A DNA stretch of 64,000 nucleotides from Devosia sp. 1566 (GTDB lineage Bacteria; Pseudomonadota; Alphaproteobacteria; Rhizobiales; Devosiaceae). Shown piece after piece: positions 1 to 7,809 of the stretch. The DNA lies in NCBI RefSeq assembly GCF_004005995.1, contig NZ_CP034767.1, positions 4,104,746-4,168,745 of the forward strand. The letters are read 5' to 3'. Position numbers and translations under genes: made by a program. Each line of letters begins with the position of its first letter. The first letter of the stretch is position 1. The notes under the pieces were generated by a model that saw only the letters and a list, made by a program, of their open reading frames with translations, was not told the DNA's origin and made no database searches.

Positions 1-174
1 GCGCGTCAGTTCCTGCATCGCGGCATTGCCGCCCGCCAGTTCCAGCGTTCCTTCCTGCTCGCCGACGGCATGATCGTTAGGGATGCAACTTTAAGCCACG
101 GTTTGCTCGTTGTTACCATCGAGCGCCCCCAAGCGCCCAAGATTGCCCGGCGCATTGAAATTCGCTCAATTTGA
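1..174 (+). CDS. Hsp20/IbpA-family small heat-shock chaperone, 3' end only
   Basis: The window opens inside this gene; the last 57 codons are visible in frame 1 and end at TGA 172-174. The peptide has the end of an alpha-crystallin domain (RQFLHRGIAARQFQRSF then LADGMIVRDATLSHGLLVV) and a terminal I-x-I-type tail (RRIEIRSI), which in this family docks into a neighbouring subunit. Small heat-shock proteins are ATP-independent holdases that bind unfolding cytosolic proteins. The DUF1150 gene begins 14 bases downstream, a pairing common in rhizobia. The 5' part and promoter lie outside the window. Confidence 0.85.
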   Translation, partial: ARQFLHRGIAARQFQRSFLLADGMIVRDATLSHGLLVVTIERPQAPKIARRIEIRSI

Positions 175-188
175 GGAAAGGGCCAGTT

Positions 189-476
189 ATGTACGAAAAG
201 CGTAACACTGAAAATTACACTGAGACCTTGGCCAATCCGCTAAAGTCTCTCACGCGGGCCCAGTTTGCCGCACTTGGCGGCAGCGCGGTGGCCTATGTAC
301 GGCCCGTGGGCGGCGATGTGCTGTCGGCCATGATCGAGGAAGCCGAGTTCAACACTGACGAGGTTTATCAACTCGTCATGTCTGCCGATGGCACACCCTT
401 GCTGGTAACCGATACCGAGGATGCCGTTAGCGAATGGCTCGGCACCCGCAATCTCGGGCTGGCTACCGTCCATTAA
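189..476 (+). CDS. DUF1150 family protein
   Basis: This is a 95-residue cytosolic protein of the DUF1150 family, unknown in function but widespread in Alphaproteobacteria and usually beside hsp20. The reading frame extends upstream to a TTG at 171, but the ATG at 189 is preferred: a purine-rich GAGGAAAGGG stretch (173-182) precedes it at good distance, and the TTG overlaps the hsp20 stop. The visible core is LTRAQFAALGGSAVAYVRPV, followed by a strand-rich segment and a short acidic tail. It is probably cotranscribed with hsp20 and so may be heat-induced; that is inference from position. Confidence 0.85.
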   Translation: MYEKRNTENYTETLANPLKSLTRAQFAALGGSAVAYVRPVGGDVLSAMIEEAEFNTDEVYQLVMSADGTPLLVTDTEDAVSEWLGTRNLGLATVH

Positions 477-513
477 AGCGAATCCAGCTGGAAGGCCGGC
501 CGCCAACGGCGGC

Positions 514-981
514 TCACGCGGCGTAGTTGGTGTCCGATGGGCTGCTTAGAATGGCGTAAAGTTGAGCTTCATCGCCGGCGCGGCGCAACTCCTCGACCAC
601 GCTTTCGGTGCGCAACAAGCGGGCCACCCGCGACAGCGCCTTGAGGTGATCCGCCCCCGCGCCGGCTGGTGCCAGCAGCATCATGACGAGGTCTACGGGC
701 TGATCGTCGACTGCATCGAACTCGATCGGCTGGTCAAGCCGGGCAAACACCGCCGTCACCTGTTTGATGCCGGCGGTTTTTCCGTGTGGAATCGCGATCC
801 CGTTGCCCAGGCCCGTCGAGCCCAGGGCTTCGCGATTGGTAATGGCATCAAGGATGTCGTTGCGCTCGAGTCCCGTCAGTTCGGCGGCCCGTTGGGCAAG
901 CTCTTGGAATAGCTGCTGCTTGGATTGCACTCCCGTACAAGCAAGCACCGCGCGTTCAGCCAGAATGTCGGCCAACTCCAT
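514..981 (-). CDS. ptsN: PTS IIA-like nitrogen regulatory protein (EIIA-Ntr)
   Basis: This is EIIA-Ntr, terminal acceptor of the nitrogen phosphotransferase chain PtsP-NPr-PtsN, which in proteobacteria adjusts potassium uptake, sensor kinases and nitrogen/carbon balance rather than carrying sugar. The 155-residue protein is one PTS EIIA type-2 domain. The phosphorylated histidine lies in IAIPHGK at about residue 66, and the helical LKALSRVARLLR segment follows near 115. ATG 981 is chosen over a GTG one codon upstream because TAAGG sits about 8 bases before it. It is the last gene of the rpoN-hpf-ptsN block, with 48 bases after hpf. Confidence 0.95.
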   Translation of the reverse strand: MELADILAERAVLACTGVQSKQQLFQELAQRAAELTGLERNDILDAITNREALGSTGLGNGIAIPHGKTAGIKQVTAVFARLDQPIEFDAVDDQPVDLVMMLLAPAGAGADHLKALSRVARLLRTESVVEELRRAGDEAQLYAILSSPSDTNYAA

Positions 982-992
982 CACTATAGCCT

Positions 993-1004
993 TAATCTAG
1001 ATTA
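993..1004. promoter_or_regulatory. 12-bp palindrome between hpf and ptsN
   Basis: TAATCTAGATTA is a perfect 12-base palindrome lying 12 bases upstream of the ptsN start codon in the short hpf-ptsN gap. It is AT-rich against a GC-rich background. It could bind a regulator or mark a processing site, or be chance; there is no direct evidence for function. Confidence 0.3.
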
Positions 1005-1029
1005 TTCTTGGTGCAGCAATTACTCGGGT

Positions 1030-1623
1030 CTAATTTGCGCCCAATGCCGGATCGATCCAGCCAATATTGCCGTCGGAGCGGCGGTAAACCACATTCAGAC
1101 CGCCATGTCCAGCGTGGCGGAACATCACAGCCCCGGCGCTGGTCATATCCAGTTCCATGACGGCCTCTTCCACGCTCAGCGAGCGCAGGTTTTTCGTGGT
1201 CTCCGCGATCACAGGTGGCGCATAATCTTCTGGAAGTTCCTCAAGCTGATCGCCTGCACCAAATACCGTGTATTGCGCGGTTCCGTCGGCGTCGGGCACC
1301 TGGGTGTCGCCGACGCCGAATCCACCGCGCCGATGCGACTTGAGCTTCCGGTTATACCGGCGCAACCGCTTTTCGATGTGTTGCGTCATCAGCTCGAAGG
1401 CGGCGATAGCGTCGCCACCCTGGGCGCTCGCCTGCAACACGGCTCCGGTGTCCAGATGCACTACACAATCGGCCAGGAAGCCAGTTCCGTCGGGAGTAAG
1501 GGTGAGGTGGCCGTCATAATTGCCGTCGAAATACTTCCCCACTGCTGCGTCGATATGCTCCTCCGCACGACCGCGCAGGGCATCGCCGACATCCATGTTC
1601 TTTCCCGAAACGCGTAAGCTCAT
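1030..1623 (-). CDS. hpf: Long-form ribosome hibernation promoting factor
   Basis: Long HPF joins two 70S ribosomes into inactive 100S dimers during starvation. The 197-residue protein has the usual two parts: an N-terminal S30AE domain (about 1-105, MSLRVSGKNMDVGDALRG to the basic IEKRLRRYNRKLKSHRR) and, after an acidic linker, a C-terminal dimerisation domain (about 135-190, with EEAVMELDMTSAGAVMFRHA). The length fits the long form, not the roughly 95-residue short form. An AGAGGAT ribosome site precedes the ATG. It sits between rpoN and ptsN, the conserved proteobacterial order, with a 195-base gap to rpoN that could hold its own promoter. Confidence 0.95.
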   Translation of the reverse strand: MSLRVSGKNMDVGDALRGRAEEHIDAAVGKYFDGNYDGHLTLTPDGTGFLADCVVHLDTGAVLQASAQGGDAIAAFELMTQHIEKRLRRYNRKLKSHRRGGFGVGDTQVPDADGTAQYTVFGAGDQLEELPEDYAPPVIAETTKNLRSLSVEEAVMELDMTSAGAVMFRHAGHGGLNVVYRRSDGNIGWIDPALGAN

Positions 1624-1818
1624 GGCATCCTCTTTCTTTTTGTTCTCGCTTGATGCGCCGTAGCCAGAGTAACCCTTGGTGGGCCGACTAAATGTGCCAC
1701 TCCCTGGGCAAGCTGGTTGCAGCCATCACGCACCCAACGCGTAACTTGCCCCCTCGGTTCGAACCTGCCCTATGCAACATGGTCGTACCGGCCGGTTGCA
1801 AGCGGACAGGCGCCGGTC

Positions 1819-3327
1819 TCAGGCCATTGTCGCCAGATCTCGTTTTTGGCGCCGGCGGATCACCGAGGAGGGGATGTTCATACCTTCCCGATACTTGGCG
1901 ACCGTCCGCCGGGCCAATTCGATACCCTGCTCGCGCTTGAGCATGGCCGCGATCGTATCATCGGACAGCACATCGCTATGCGATTCGCTTTCGATCAACT
2001 GGCGGATACGATGGCGTACCGCCTCGGCCGAATGGTCACCGCCGCCGTCAGAAGCGGCAATGGCGGTCGTGAAGAAGTATTTCATCTCGAACAGCCCGCG
2101 CGGCGTCGCCAAGTATTTGTTGGAGGTGACGCGGCTGACGGTTGATTCGTGCATATCAATAGCGTCGGCGACCATTTTGAGGGTCATCGGCCGCAGATAA
2201 GCGATGCCATGGCGCAAAAAACCGTCCTGCTGGCGCACGATTTCCGCGGCCGTCTTGATGATGGTTTGGGCCCGCTGGTCAAGGCTCTTGGTCAGCCAAT
2301 TGGCGCTGGCGAGGCAATCTGACAGAAAGGCTTTGTCGCCTGGCTCGCGCGTCCGCTTGGACACGGTGGCGTAGTACACCCGGTCAACTAAAACTCGGGG
2401 CAGCACCTCGCTGTTGAGCTCGATGCCCCAGCCACCATCAGGAGCAAGGCGCACAAACACGTCGGGCACCACTGTTTCAGCCGGGCCAGAGTCGAAGGCC
2501 AGGCCCGGACGGGGATCAAGCCGGCGCAGTTCAGCGAGCATGTCGAGCAGATCTTCCCGATCGCAGCCGATGGCTCTTTGCAAACCGGAAAGGTTGTGCT
2601 CGGCCAGCATCGGAAGATGAGCGAGCAGGCCCTGCATCAGTGGGTCCAACCGATTGGCTTCCCTGAGCTGAATAGCAAGGCACTCAGCAAGGTCCCGCGC
2701 GAACACTCCGACCGGTTCACACCCTTGAAGCGCTCCGAGAACAGCCTCCACGTCCGCCAACTCAGCGCCGAGTTGCTCGGCCGTCGTGTCCAGCGGCGCA
2801 TTCAGATAACCCGCCTCATCCAGTTGCCCGATCAGGGCGCCGGCGATCAGGCGGTCCGAAGCCGTCCGCAAGATCAGATTGGCCTGGCGTTCCAGGTGCT
2901 CCGAGAGTCTCGGGCGAGCCGAAAGGAACTGGTCCAGATCGGGTGCCTCGCTCCAATCCACACTGTCGCGCTCGCGACCGCTCGAGACTTGGCCCTCCGA
3001 TCTGTGCTGTTCGGGGAAAACATCTTCCACGGCCGTGTCGAGGTGCTCCGCAATGGCCTCGGCCGTGGGCAAATGCACCGCGCTGTCCAGTGTGTCAGCA
3101 AAACCGCTGCCGGTCTCTGGCTGGTCAGCGGCCTCAGTCATATCCCCCGTCACTGACGCGCCGTCGCCTTCAGCGCGCTCCAGTAGCGGATTGCGCAGTA
3201 ATTCGGCGTCGACGAACTCATTGAGTTCGAGATGGCTCAACTGCAACAACCGGATCGATTGCATCAATTGCGGCGTCAGCGTCAGGCTTTGCGCCTGCCG
3301 AAACTCCAGCCGCGGCCCTAATGCCAT
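1819..3327 (-). CDS. rpoN: RNA polymerase sigma-54 factor
   Basis: Sigma-54 directs RNA polymerase to -24/-12 promoters of nitrogen, transport and other genes and needs an AAA+ activator. The 502-residue protein shows region I with its glutamine/leucine-rich start (QSLTLTPQLMQSIRLLQLSH), an acidic region II, a helix-turn-helix with MHESTVSRVTSNKY, and the C-terminal RpoN box ARRTVAKYR (about 472-480) that reads the -24 element. The frame is open for 18 more codons, but ATG 3327 has GAGGAC 7 bases upstream and matches the usual N-terminus MALGPRLEFRQ. lptB lies upstream, hpf downstream. A probable target promoter occurs before glnK in this window. Confidence 0.96.
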   Translation of the reverse strand: MALGPRLEFRQAQSLTLTPQLMQSIRLLQLSHLELNEFVDAELLRNPLLERAEGDGASVTGDMTEAADQPETGSGFADTLDSAVHLPTAEAIAEHLDTAVEDVFPEQHRSEGQVSSGRERDSVDWSEAPDLDQFLSARPRLSEHLERQANLILRTASDRLIAGALIGQLDEAGYLNAPLDTTAEQLGAELADVEAVLGALQGCEPVGVFARDLAECLAIQLREANRLDPLMQGLLAHLPMLAEHNLSGLQRAIGCDREDLLDMLAELRRLDPRPGLAFDSGPAETVVPDVFVRLAPDGGWGIELNSEVLPRVLVDRVYYATVSKRTREPGDKAFLSDCLASANWLTKSLDQRAQTIIKTAAEIVRQQDGFLRHGIAYLRPMTLKMVADAIDMHESTVSRVTSNKYLATPRGLFEMKYFFTTAIAASDGGGDHSAEAVRHRIRQLIESESHSDVLSDDTIAAMLKREQGIELARRTVAKYREGMNIPSSVIRRRQKRDLATMA

Positions 3328-3432
3328 AACTGTCCTCACGCCCATTTGCTGCACTTCTGCCGCGCTTCCCGCGTGCAACATGACTCAGTTGCGGGCCAAG
3401 GGCAAGTTCCATGCCAAGAAGGCGGTTGCGGT

Positions 3433-4191
3433 TCAAATGGCGAAATTTTCGCCGAGGTAAACGCGCCGGGCATCAGGGTCGGCGCTGATCGTTTCGGGCT
3501 TGCCCTGGATCATCACCTTGCCCCCATGAATCACATAAGCACGATCCACCAGACCCAGGGTTTCGCGCACCGCGTGATCGGTGATAAGCACGCCAATGCC
3601 GCGTTGCGTCAACTGCTTAACCAGGCCCTTGACCTCGGCCACCGCGATCGGATCGACGCCGGCAAAGGGTTCGTCAAGAAGCATGAACACGGGGTCGGCC
3701 GCCAAGGCGCGCGCCAGTTCCACCCGCCGGCGTTCGCCGCCCGAAAGGGACAAGGCGTTGGCCTTGGCGAGGTGCGAGATCGAGAACTCATCGAGCAGGG
3801 CTTCCAGGCGCGCTTGGCGTGCCTTGCGCCCCCGAACATGGTTCTCCAAAACGGCCATGATGTTGCCGCGCACCGATAGGCCGCGGAAAATCGATGGCTC
3901 CTGCGGCAAATAGCCAATGCCTAACTGGCCGCGCTGGAACAGCGGCAGGTGGGTAATTGGTCGCCCATCGAGCCGGATATCGCCTGCATCGGGTTTGACC
4001 AGCCCCATGATCATGGTGAAAACCGTAGTCTTGCCCGCTCCGTTGGGACCCAGCAGGCCCACAGCCTCGCCCCGCCGCACGGCAATGGAAACATCGCGCA
4101 CGACGACGCGCTTGCCGAAGCTCTTGGCCAAGCTATGCGCAACCAGCCATCCGGTCTGGTCAATTCGGCCTTGGGCGCGCGTCTCGTTCAT
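3433..4191 (-). CDS. lptB: LPS export ABC transporter ATP-binding protein LptB
   Basis: LptB is the cytoplasmic ATPase that powers LPS extraction from the inner membrane by LptFG and its transfer along the LptC-LptA bridge. The 252-residue protein is a single ABC domain with Walker A GPNGAGKTT (about 48-56), the Q-loop in LPQEPSIF, signature LSGGERRRVELARAL (about 147-161), Walker B LLDEPFAGVDP and the H-loop in ITDHAV. The ending RRVYLGENF is typical of LptB. Its ATG overlaps the lptA stop by four bases (ATGA), so translation is probably coupled. Confidence 0.96.
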   Translation of the reverse strand: MNETRAQGRIDQTGWLVAHSLAKSFGKRVVVRDVSIAVRRGEAVGLLGPNGAGKTTVFTMIMGLVKPDAGDIRLDGRPITHLPLFQRGQLGIGYLPQEPSIFRGLSVRGNIMAVLENHVRGRKARQARLEALLDEFSISHLAKANALSLSGGERRRVELARALAADPVFMLLDEPFAGVDPIAVAEVKGLVKQLTQRGIGVLITDHAVRETLGLVDRAYVIHGGKVMIQGKPETISADPDARRVYLGENFAI

Positions 4192-4643
4192 TGCGAGGTA
4201 AACACGCCGGTGACGCGTCCGCCTTTGCCACCGGTGAAGGTAGACACATTGGTTGCAAGATTGACGACGAGTTCGCCGGCATCCACCGTGCCGCCCGAAT
4301 TGGTCACCTTCACATTGCCGGTGAGGCGCAGCAGTTGATCGCCCGGGGTAAACACGGCCCGCTCTCCCGTTGCGGTCTGGTCGGGTGTTTCGAGCTTCAC
4401 GTCCCCCGTGGCCTCAAAGGTCTCGATATCGGTAGTGCCCCCAGCGCCATAGGTGGCAACGACCTTGGTGGCCCAGACCTTCACCGTTGGATGGGTCACC
4501 ACGACATTGCCGGTAAACACAGCCTCCCGCTCTGCCTCGTTGAGGGTGAACAGGTCCGCCGTGATGGCGACGCGGTCCTGCGCTGCGGCCAGCCCAGACA
4601 GGCAAAGCAGCAACAAAATCGATAACAGCGATCGCATCATCAT
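4188..4643 (-). CDS. lptA: LPS transport periplasmic protein LptA
   Basis: LptA polymerises into the periplasmic beta-jellyroll bridge that carries LPS from LptC to LptD. The 151-residue protein has a cleavable signal peptide (MMMRSLLSILLLLCLSGLAA then AQ, cleavage near residue 21) and one OstA-type domain with repeating beta strands such as REAVFTGNVVVTHPTVKV and ERAVFTPGDQLLRLTGNVKV. It overlaps lptB by four bases downstream and lptC by four bases upstream, forming the compact lptC-lptA-lptB unit. Sequence is diverged, as usual for this family; neighbours settle the assignment. Confidence 0.93.
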   Translation of the reverse strand: MMMRSLLSILLLLCLSGLAAAQDRVAITADLFTLNEAEREAVFTGNVVVTHPTVKVWATKVVATYGAGGTTDIETFEATGDVKLETPDQTATGERAVFTPGDQLLRLTGNVKVTNSGGTVDAGELVVNLATNVSTFTGGKGGRVTGVFTSQ

Positions 4644-5281
4644 TGGGGCTCGGCTCCAGGCGTGTGGGGCAGGGTGACGTTGGCGCCACTAAATGTCCAG
4701 ACGCTCGCCTCCGCATCGAAATGCATTCCCGCAGCGGTCAACTCCGTGCCGTCGGCATAGTGGATAACGACCGGGCCATCGCCGGTCAGCGTCTGCGCAC
4801 TCCAATCAAAAACCGACTGCTCGATCGTGCCGCTGGTGCCGGTGCTGTCACTGATGTCGGACGCGCCCTCGATCCGAACCACCCTTTGAGCTGTGTCCAG
4901 AACCGCGCTATCAGCGCTCGCATCGAACACTACCCCATCGGGGCGCACAACGTTGAGGGCGGCGTCGCGCAAGGCGATCTGCTCGGTCGAATTGAGCATC
5001 GCCTGCGCGTCGCTCGCCCGCACCCGATAAGCGGAGCCGTCGGACAAGACTCCGGCATATTCGGGTGCTTCCACCCGGATGCTCTCACGATCCATGCTGA
5101 CTTCGCCGATACTGAATTGATCCAGCAGGCTGGACAGGTAGATCTGCCCTACCAGCAGCAGCAGGGTCATCGCCCCGAGAGCGGGAACCGCAACGCGTAA
5201 CACGCCCACCATGCGATTGCGGCCCTGCAAGCGTCGGTAGGTGGCAAGGCGGTCAGTGCTCGTGGCGTGCTGCTCCGTCAT
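4640..5281 (-). CDS. lptC: LPS export protein LptC
   Basis: LptC is a bitopic inner-membrane protein that receives LPS from LptB2FG and hands it to LptA. The 213-residue product has a basic cytosolic N-terminus, one transmembrane helix near 27-51 (VAVPALGAMTLLLLVGQIYL) and a periplasmic YrbK/LptC-like beta domain. The start is ATG 5281; an in-frame GTG at 5293 is possible but too close to its only AAGG. It follows rnd with a gap of 15 bases and overlaps lptA. Confidence rests on topology, size and the lptA-lptB neighbours. Confidence 0.9.
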   Translation of the reverse strand: MTEQHATSTDRLATYRRLQGRNRMVGVLRVAVPALGAMTLLLLVGQIYLSSLLDQFSIGEVSMDRESIRVEAPEYAGVLSDGSAYRVRASDAQAMLNSTEQIALRDAALNVVRPDGVVFDASADSAVLDTAQRVVRIEGASDISDSTGTSGTIEQSVFDWSAQTLTGDGPVVIHYADGTELTAAGMHFDAEASVWTFSGANVTLPHTPGAEPQ

Positions 5282-5296
5282 GGACAGGCCCACGCC

Positions 5297-5911
5297 TTAA
5301 CTGTGGGCAAAGATGTCGGTCTCATCCCACCCCAGCAAATCCAATTCGCATCGGGTGGCAAGGAAGTCAAAGCAAGCCCGGGCCAGTTCGGTGCGGTTTT
5401 CGCGCCGGAGCATCCGATCGAGATGACGCTTGAGGTCGTGCAAGTAAAGCACGTCCGAAGCGGCATAATCGAGTTGTGCGTCGCTGAGCTTTTCGGCCCC
5501 CCAGTCCGAGCTTTGCTGCTGCTTGGAGAGATCGATATTGAGCAACTCACGGACCAGGTCCTTGAGTCCATGGCGATCCGTATAGGTGCGTACCAGTTTG
5601 GACGCAATTTTCGTGCAGTAGACCGGACCGGCCACCACGCCAAAGCGGTGCTTGAGCACTGCCACGTCAAAACGGGCATAATGGAAGATCTTGGTCCGCT
5701 CAGGATCGGCGAGCAGTCGAACCAGATTGGGCGCCTCGTTGCTGTCGGCCGGAATCTGCACCACATCGGCACTGCCATCACCGGGCGACAGCTGAACTAC
5801 GCATAAGCGGTCGCGATGCGGATGCAGGCCCATAGTTTCAGTGTCAATCGCCACTTCGCGGCCATAGCGCGAAAGGTCGGGCAGGTCGCCGCGGTGCAGT
5901 CTGGGGGTCAT
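5297..5911 (-). CDS. rnd: Ribonuclease D (short form, 3'-5' exonuclease)
   Basis: This enzyme trims 3' ends of tRNA precursors and other stable RNAs. The 204-residue protein is one DEDDy exonuclease domain: motif I DTETMGL near residue 22, motif II FHYARFD near 75, and motif III YAASDV near 155 with the catalytic tyrosine. The HRDC domains of E. coli RNase D are absent, which is normal for the short alphaproteobacterial form. The frame is open up to 6070, but that would overlap the tRNA-Leu gene; the start at 5911 gives the family N-terminus MTPRLHRGDLPD. A tRNA-Leu gene lies directly upstream on the same strand. Confidence 0.92.
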   Translation of the reverse strand: MTPRLHRGDLPDLSRYGREVAIDTETMGLHPHRDRLCVVQLSPGDGSADVVQIPADSNEAPNLVRLLADPERTKIFHYARFDVAVLKHRFGVVAGPVYCTKIASKLVRTYTDRHGLKDLVRELLNIDLSKQQQSSDWGAEKLSDAQLDYAASDVLYLHDLKRHLDRMLRRENRTELARACFDFLATRCELDLLGWDETDIFAHS

Positions 5912-5978
5912 GTTGATCTCAACAAACGGATGCAGCATTCCTCTTGGCACAGCATCAGGGCATTGAAAAGGCGAGACC

Positions 5979-6020
5979 AAAAACCAGAAGGCCGCCCGCT
6001 TCACAGCGGCCGGCCTTCTT
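5979..6020 (-). terminator. Intrinsic terminator of tRNA-Leu
   Basis: On the minus strand, directly downstream of the tRNA, the 9-bp arms AGAAGGCCG and CGGCCTTCT (5986-5994 with 6011-6019) form a GC-rich hairpin, followed a few bases later by a run of five T (plus-strand AAAAA at 5979-5983). Confidence 0.75.
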
Positions 6021-6026
6021 GAAAAA

Positions 6027-6111
6027 TGGTGCCCAGAAGAAGACTCGAACTTCCACACCTTGCGGTACACGGACCTGAACCGTGCGCGTCTACCAATTCC
6101 GCCATCTGGGC
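6027..6111 (-). tRNA. tRNA-Leu (anticodon CAG)
   Basis: Read on the minus strand, the 85-base gene starts GCCCAGATGGC and ends with an encoded CCA. The acceptor arms pair GCCCAGA with TCTGGGC, the anticodon stem CACGG/CCGTG holds loop TTCAGGT with anticodon CAG, and the T-arm contains GTTCGAG. The long variable arm fits the class II leucine tRNA fold. It decodes CUG. An intrinsic terminator follows; rnd lies downstream on the same strand. Confidence 0.97.
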
Positions 6112-6166
6112 AGGCGGGGCGTTGTTAGGGCCGGCGCCGACCGATGTCAACGCCTATTGTTTCAAT

Positions 6167-6529
6167 TCACATATTAGCCCCATCCCAATGCGTCACCGCA
6201 CCAGTGTTAACTGGCGGTGCATCATCGAGGCAGTTGACGTTGATCATCACCGTTTCGGTGCCGTTTTCGTCTCGGCCCCGCCCGAACGATTCGATGCCGC
6301 AGGTTTTGCAGAACAGATGATCAATGGTGTTGGTGTTGAAGTGATAGAGGGTGAGATTGTCCGCGCCGCGGATCAGATTGAACCGGACCGCGGGGACAGG
6401 CTGCATCACCCAGCCCAGCCTTTTGCACCGGGAACAGTTGCAGGTCATCAGACTGTCCAACTCGGTCTGGGCCGTGTAACGGACCGCGCCGCAATGGCAT
6501 CCGCCCGAATAAATGTTCATGTCGGTCAT
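6167..6529 (-). CDS. GFA (glutathione-dependent formaldehyde-activating-like) zinc protein
   Basis: This 120-residue protein belongs to the GFA/Mss4-like fold family. The zinc-binding cysteines are visible as GGCHCGAVRY (residues 11 and 13), MTCNCSRC, and LFCKTCGIESFGR. Family members are mostly uncharacterised; the founding member was linked to S-hydroxymethyl-glutathione formation, but that activity is not general, so no reaction is assigned. A GGGAGGCG ribosome site sits 4 bases before ATG 6529, which decides the start against a longer frame. It is divergent from the NDUFA9-like gene. Confidence 0.85.
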   Translation of the reverse strand: MTDMNIYSGGCHCGAVRYTAQTELDSLMTCNCSRCKRLGWVMQPVPAVRFNLIRGADNLTLYHFNTNTIDHLFCKTCGIESFGRGRDENGTETVMINVNCLDDAPPVNTGAVTHWDGANM

Positions 6530-6664
6530 GTTCGCCTCCCTGAAACAAATAGGGAACATCATTATTCTTGTGTCAAGAGCGTGCATCCACCGCCTCTCGA
6601 CCAATCCCGCGCCTTAGGCTAAGAGCACGGCTAGTTTGTCCTTCCATTGCTGCCGGAGCCTGCC

Positions 6665-7660
6665 ATGGACCCCCTCAACGAAAAACTGGTGACGATCTTC
6701 GGAGGCTCGGGATTCCTGGGCACCCAAGTGGTCCAGGCGCTGTCTCGGGCTGGGTATCGCATCCGGGTGGCCGTGCGGCGTCCTGACCTGGCGGGCCATG
6801 TTACGATCTATGGCAATGTCGGGCAGATCCAGCCAATTCAGGCCAATCTGCGCCATGCAGCTTCGGTGGCGCGAGCGATCGCCGGTGCAGATGTGGTGAT
6901 CAACCTTGTTGGTATTGGCGGCGAACGCGGGGCGCAGACCTTCAATGCCGTTCATACTCAAGGCGCTCAGACCGTCGCGGCCGCTGCCAAGGCGGCGAGG
7001 GCTTCGGTGGTCGTACATCTGTCGGCCCTCGGGGTGGATCGGGCGGAGCGAAGCGCCTATGCCCGCAGCAAGTTGGCGGGCGAGGCCGCCGTGCTGGCCG
7101 CCTTCCCCCAAGCGGTCATCCTGCGCCCTTCGCTGATGTTCGGCGCGGACGATGGCTTCTTTAACCTCATGGGTTCGCTGGCCCGCATGTTCCCAGCCAT
7201 GCCTCTGGTTTGTGGCGACACCCGCTTCCAGCCGGTTTACGTTGGCGATGTTGCCGATGCAGTGACGCTGGCGGCTAGCGGCAAGGTCAAAGGTGGTCGC
7301 ATCTACGAACTAGGCGGGCCGCAGGTTGAAACCCATCGGGAACTTCTGACCCGCATACTGCGCGAGACAGCCCGCAAACGCCCGCTGGTGCCGCTCTCCC
7401 CAAGCATGGCCAAGCTCCTGGCTCTGCCACTGTCGATCCTCCCCGGCCAGCCGCTGCTGACCAAGGATCAAGTGGAACTGCTTGGGGTCGACAATGTCGT
7501 GTCCGAAGCGGCTATCCGCGAGAAGCGGACATTGGAAGGGCTCGGCATCGTGCCGACCTCGATGGATACTATCCTGCCCACTTACATGTGGCGCTTCCGC
7601 CGCAACGGCCAGTTCGATCGCAACCTCATCGAAGGCGCCAACGAAGGCGCAACGCTCTAG
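6665..7660 (+). CDS. NDUFA9-like NAD(P)-binding SDR, putative complex I-associated
   Basis: This 331-residue atypical short-chain dehydrogenase resembles the complex I NDUFA9 subfamily. The dinucleotide-binding motif GGSGFLG is at about 13-19, followed by RVAVRRPDLAG for phosphate contact, and YARSKLAGE supplies the Tyr-x-x-x-Lys pair. The C-terminal half has the substrate-domain features PVYVGDVADAV and YELGGP. In alphaproteobacteria such proteins may associate with NADH:quinone oxidoreductase or act in lipid or quinone metabolism; which applies here is not shown. ATG 6665 with CCGGAGCCTGCC upstream is preferred over an in-frame TTG at 6647. A strong terminator follows. Confidence 0.88.
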   Translation: MDPLNEKLVTIFGGSGFLGTQVVQALSRAGYRIRVAVRRPDLAGHVTIYGNVGQIQPIQANLRHAASVARAIAGADVVINLVGIGGERGAQTFNAVHTQGAQTVAAAAKAARASVVVHLSALGVDRAERSAYARSKLAGEAAVLAAFPQAVILRPSLMFGADDGFFNLMGSLARMFPAMPLVCGDTRFQPVYVGDVADAVTLAASGKVKGGRIYELGGPQVETHRELLTRILRETARKRPLVPLSPSMAKLLALPLSILPGQPLLTKDQVELLGVDNVVSEAAIREKRTLEGLGIVPTSMDTILPTYMWRFRRNGQFDRNLIEGANEGATL

Positions 7661-7684
7661 CCACTTAGCACCCTAAAATATCTT

Positions 7685-7716
7685 GGCCGCCTTCTCACCT
7701 GAGGGGGCGGCTTTTT
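7685..7716 (+). terminator. Intrinsic terminator after the NDUFA9-like gene
   Basis: The arms GCCGCC (7686-7691) and GGCGGC (7706-7711) form a hairpin followed by TTTTT at 7712-7716, 25 bases after the stop codon. Confidence 0.8.
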
Positions 7717-7732
7717 CGTGCTCAGCATTTTG

Positions 7733-7750
7733 TTCAAGATATATCTTGAA
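7733..7750. promoter_or_regulatory. Perfect 18-bp palindrome, probable PadR operator
   Basis: TTCAAGATATATCTTGAA is a perfect inverted repeat 59 bases upstream of the padR start codon. PadR regulators are dimeric winged-helix repressors that bind AT-rich palindromes and often control their own gene, so autoregulation is the simplest reading. A partial copy of the core, GAGATATATCGG, recurs at about 7789-7800, between the palindrome and the start codon. Confidence 0.65.
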
Positions 7751-7809
7751 TGCTCTTTTTCGGACCCAATGTAAGCAGCCGGGGCATTGAGATATATCGG
7801 AGACACATC

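Noticed and set aside
498..513. Hairpin GCCGCC-AAC-GGCGGC between the DUF1150 and ptsN genes as a terminator
   Set aside because: Short stem, no T run on either strand; too weak to list.
5912..6070. Longer N-terminus for RNase D
   Set aside because: It would overlap tRNA-Leu and its terminator, and the family begins at the later ATG.
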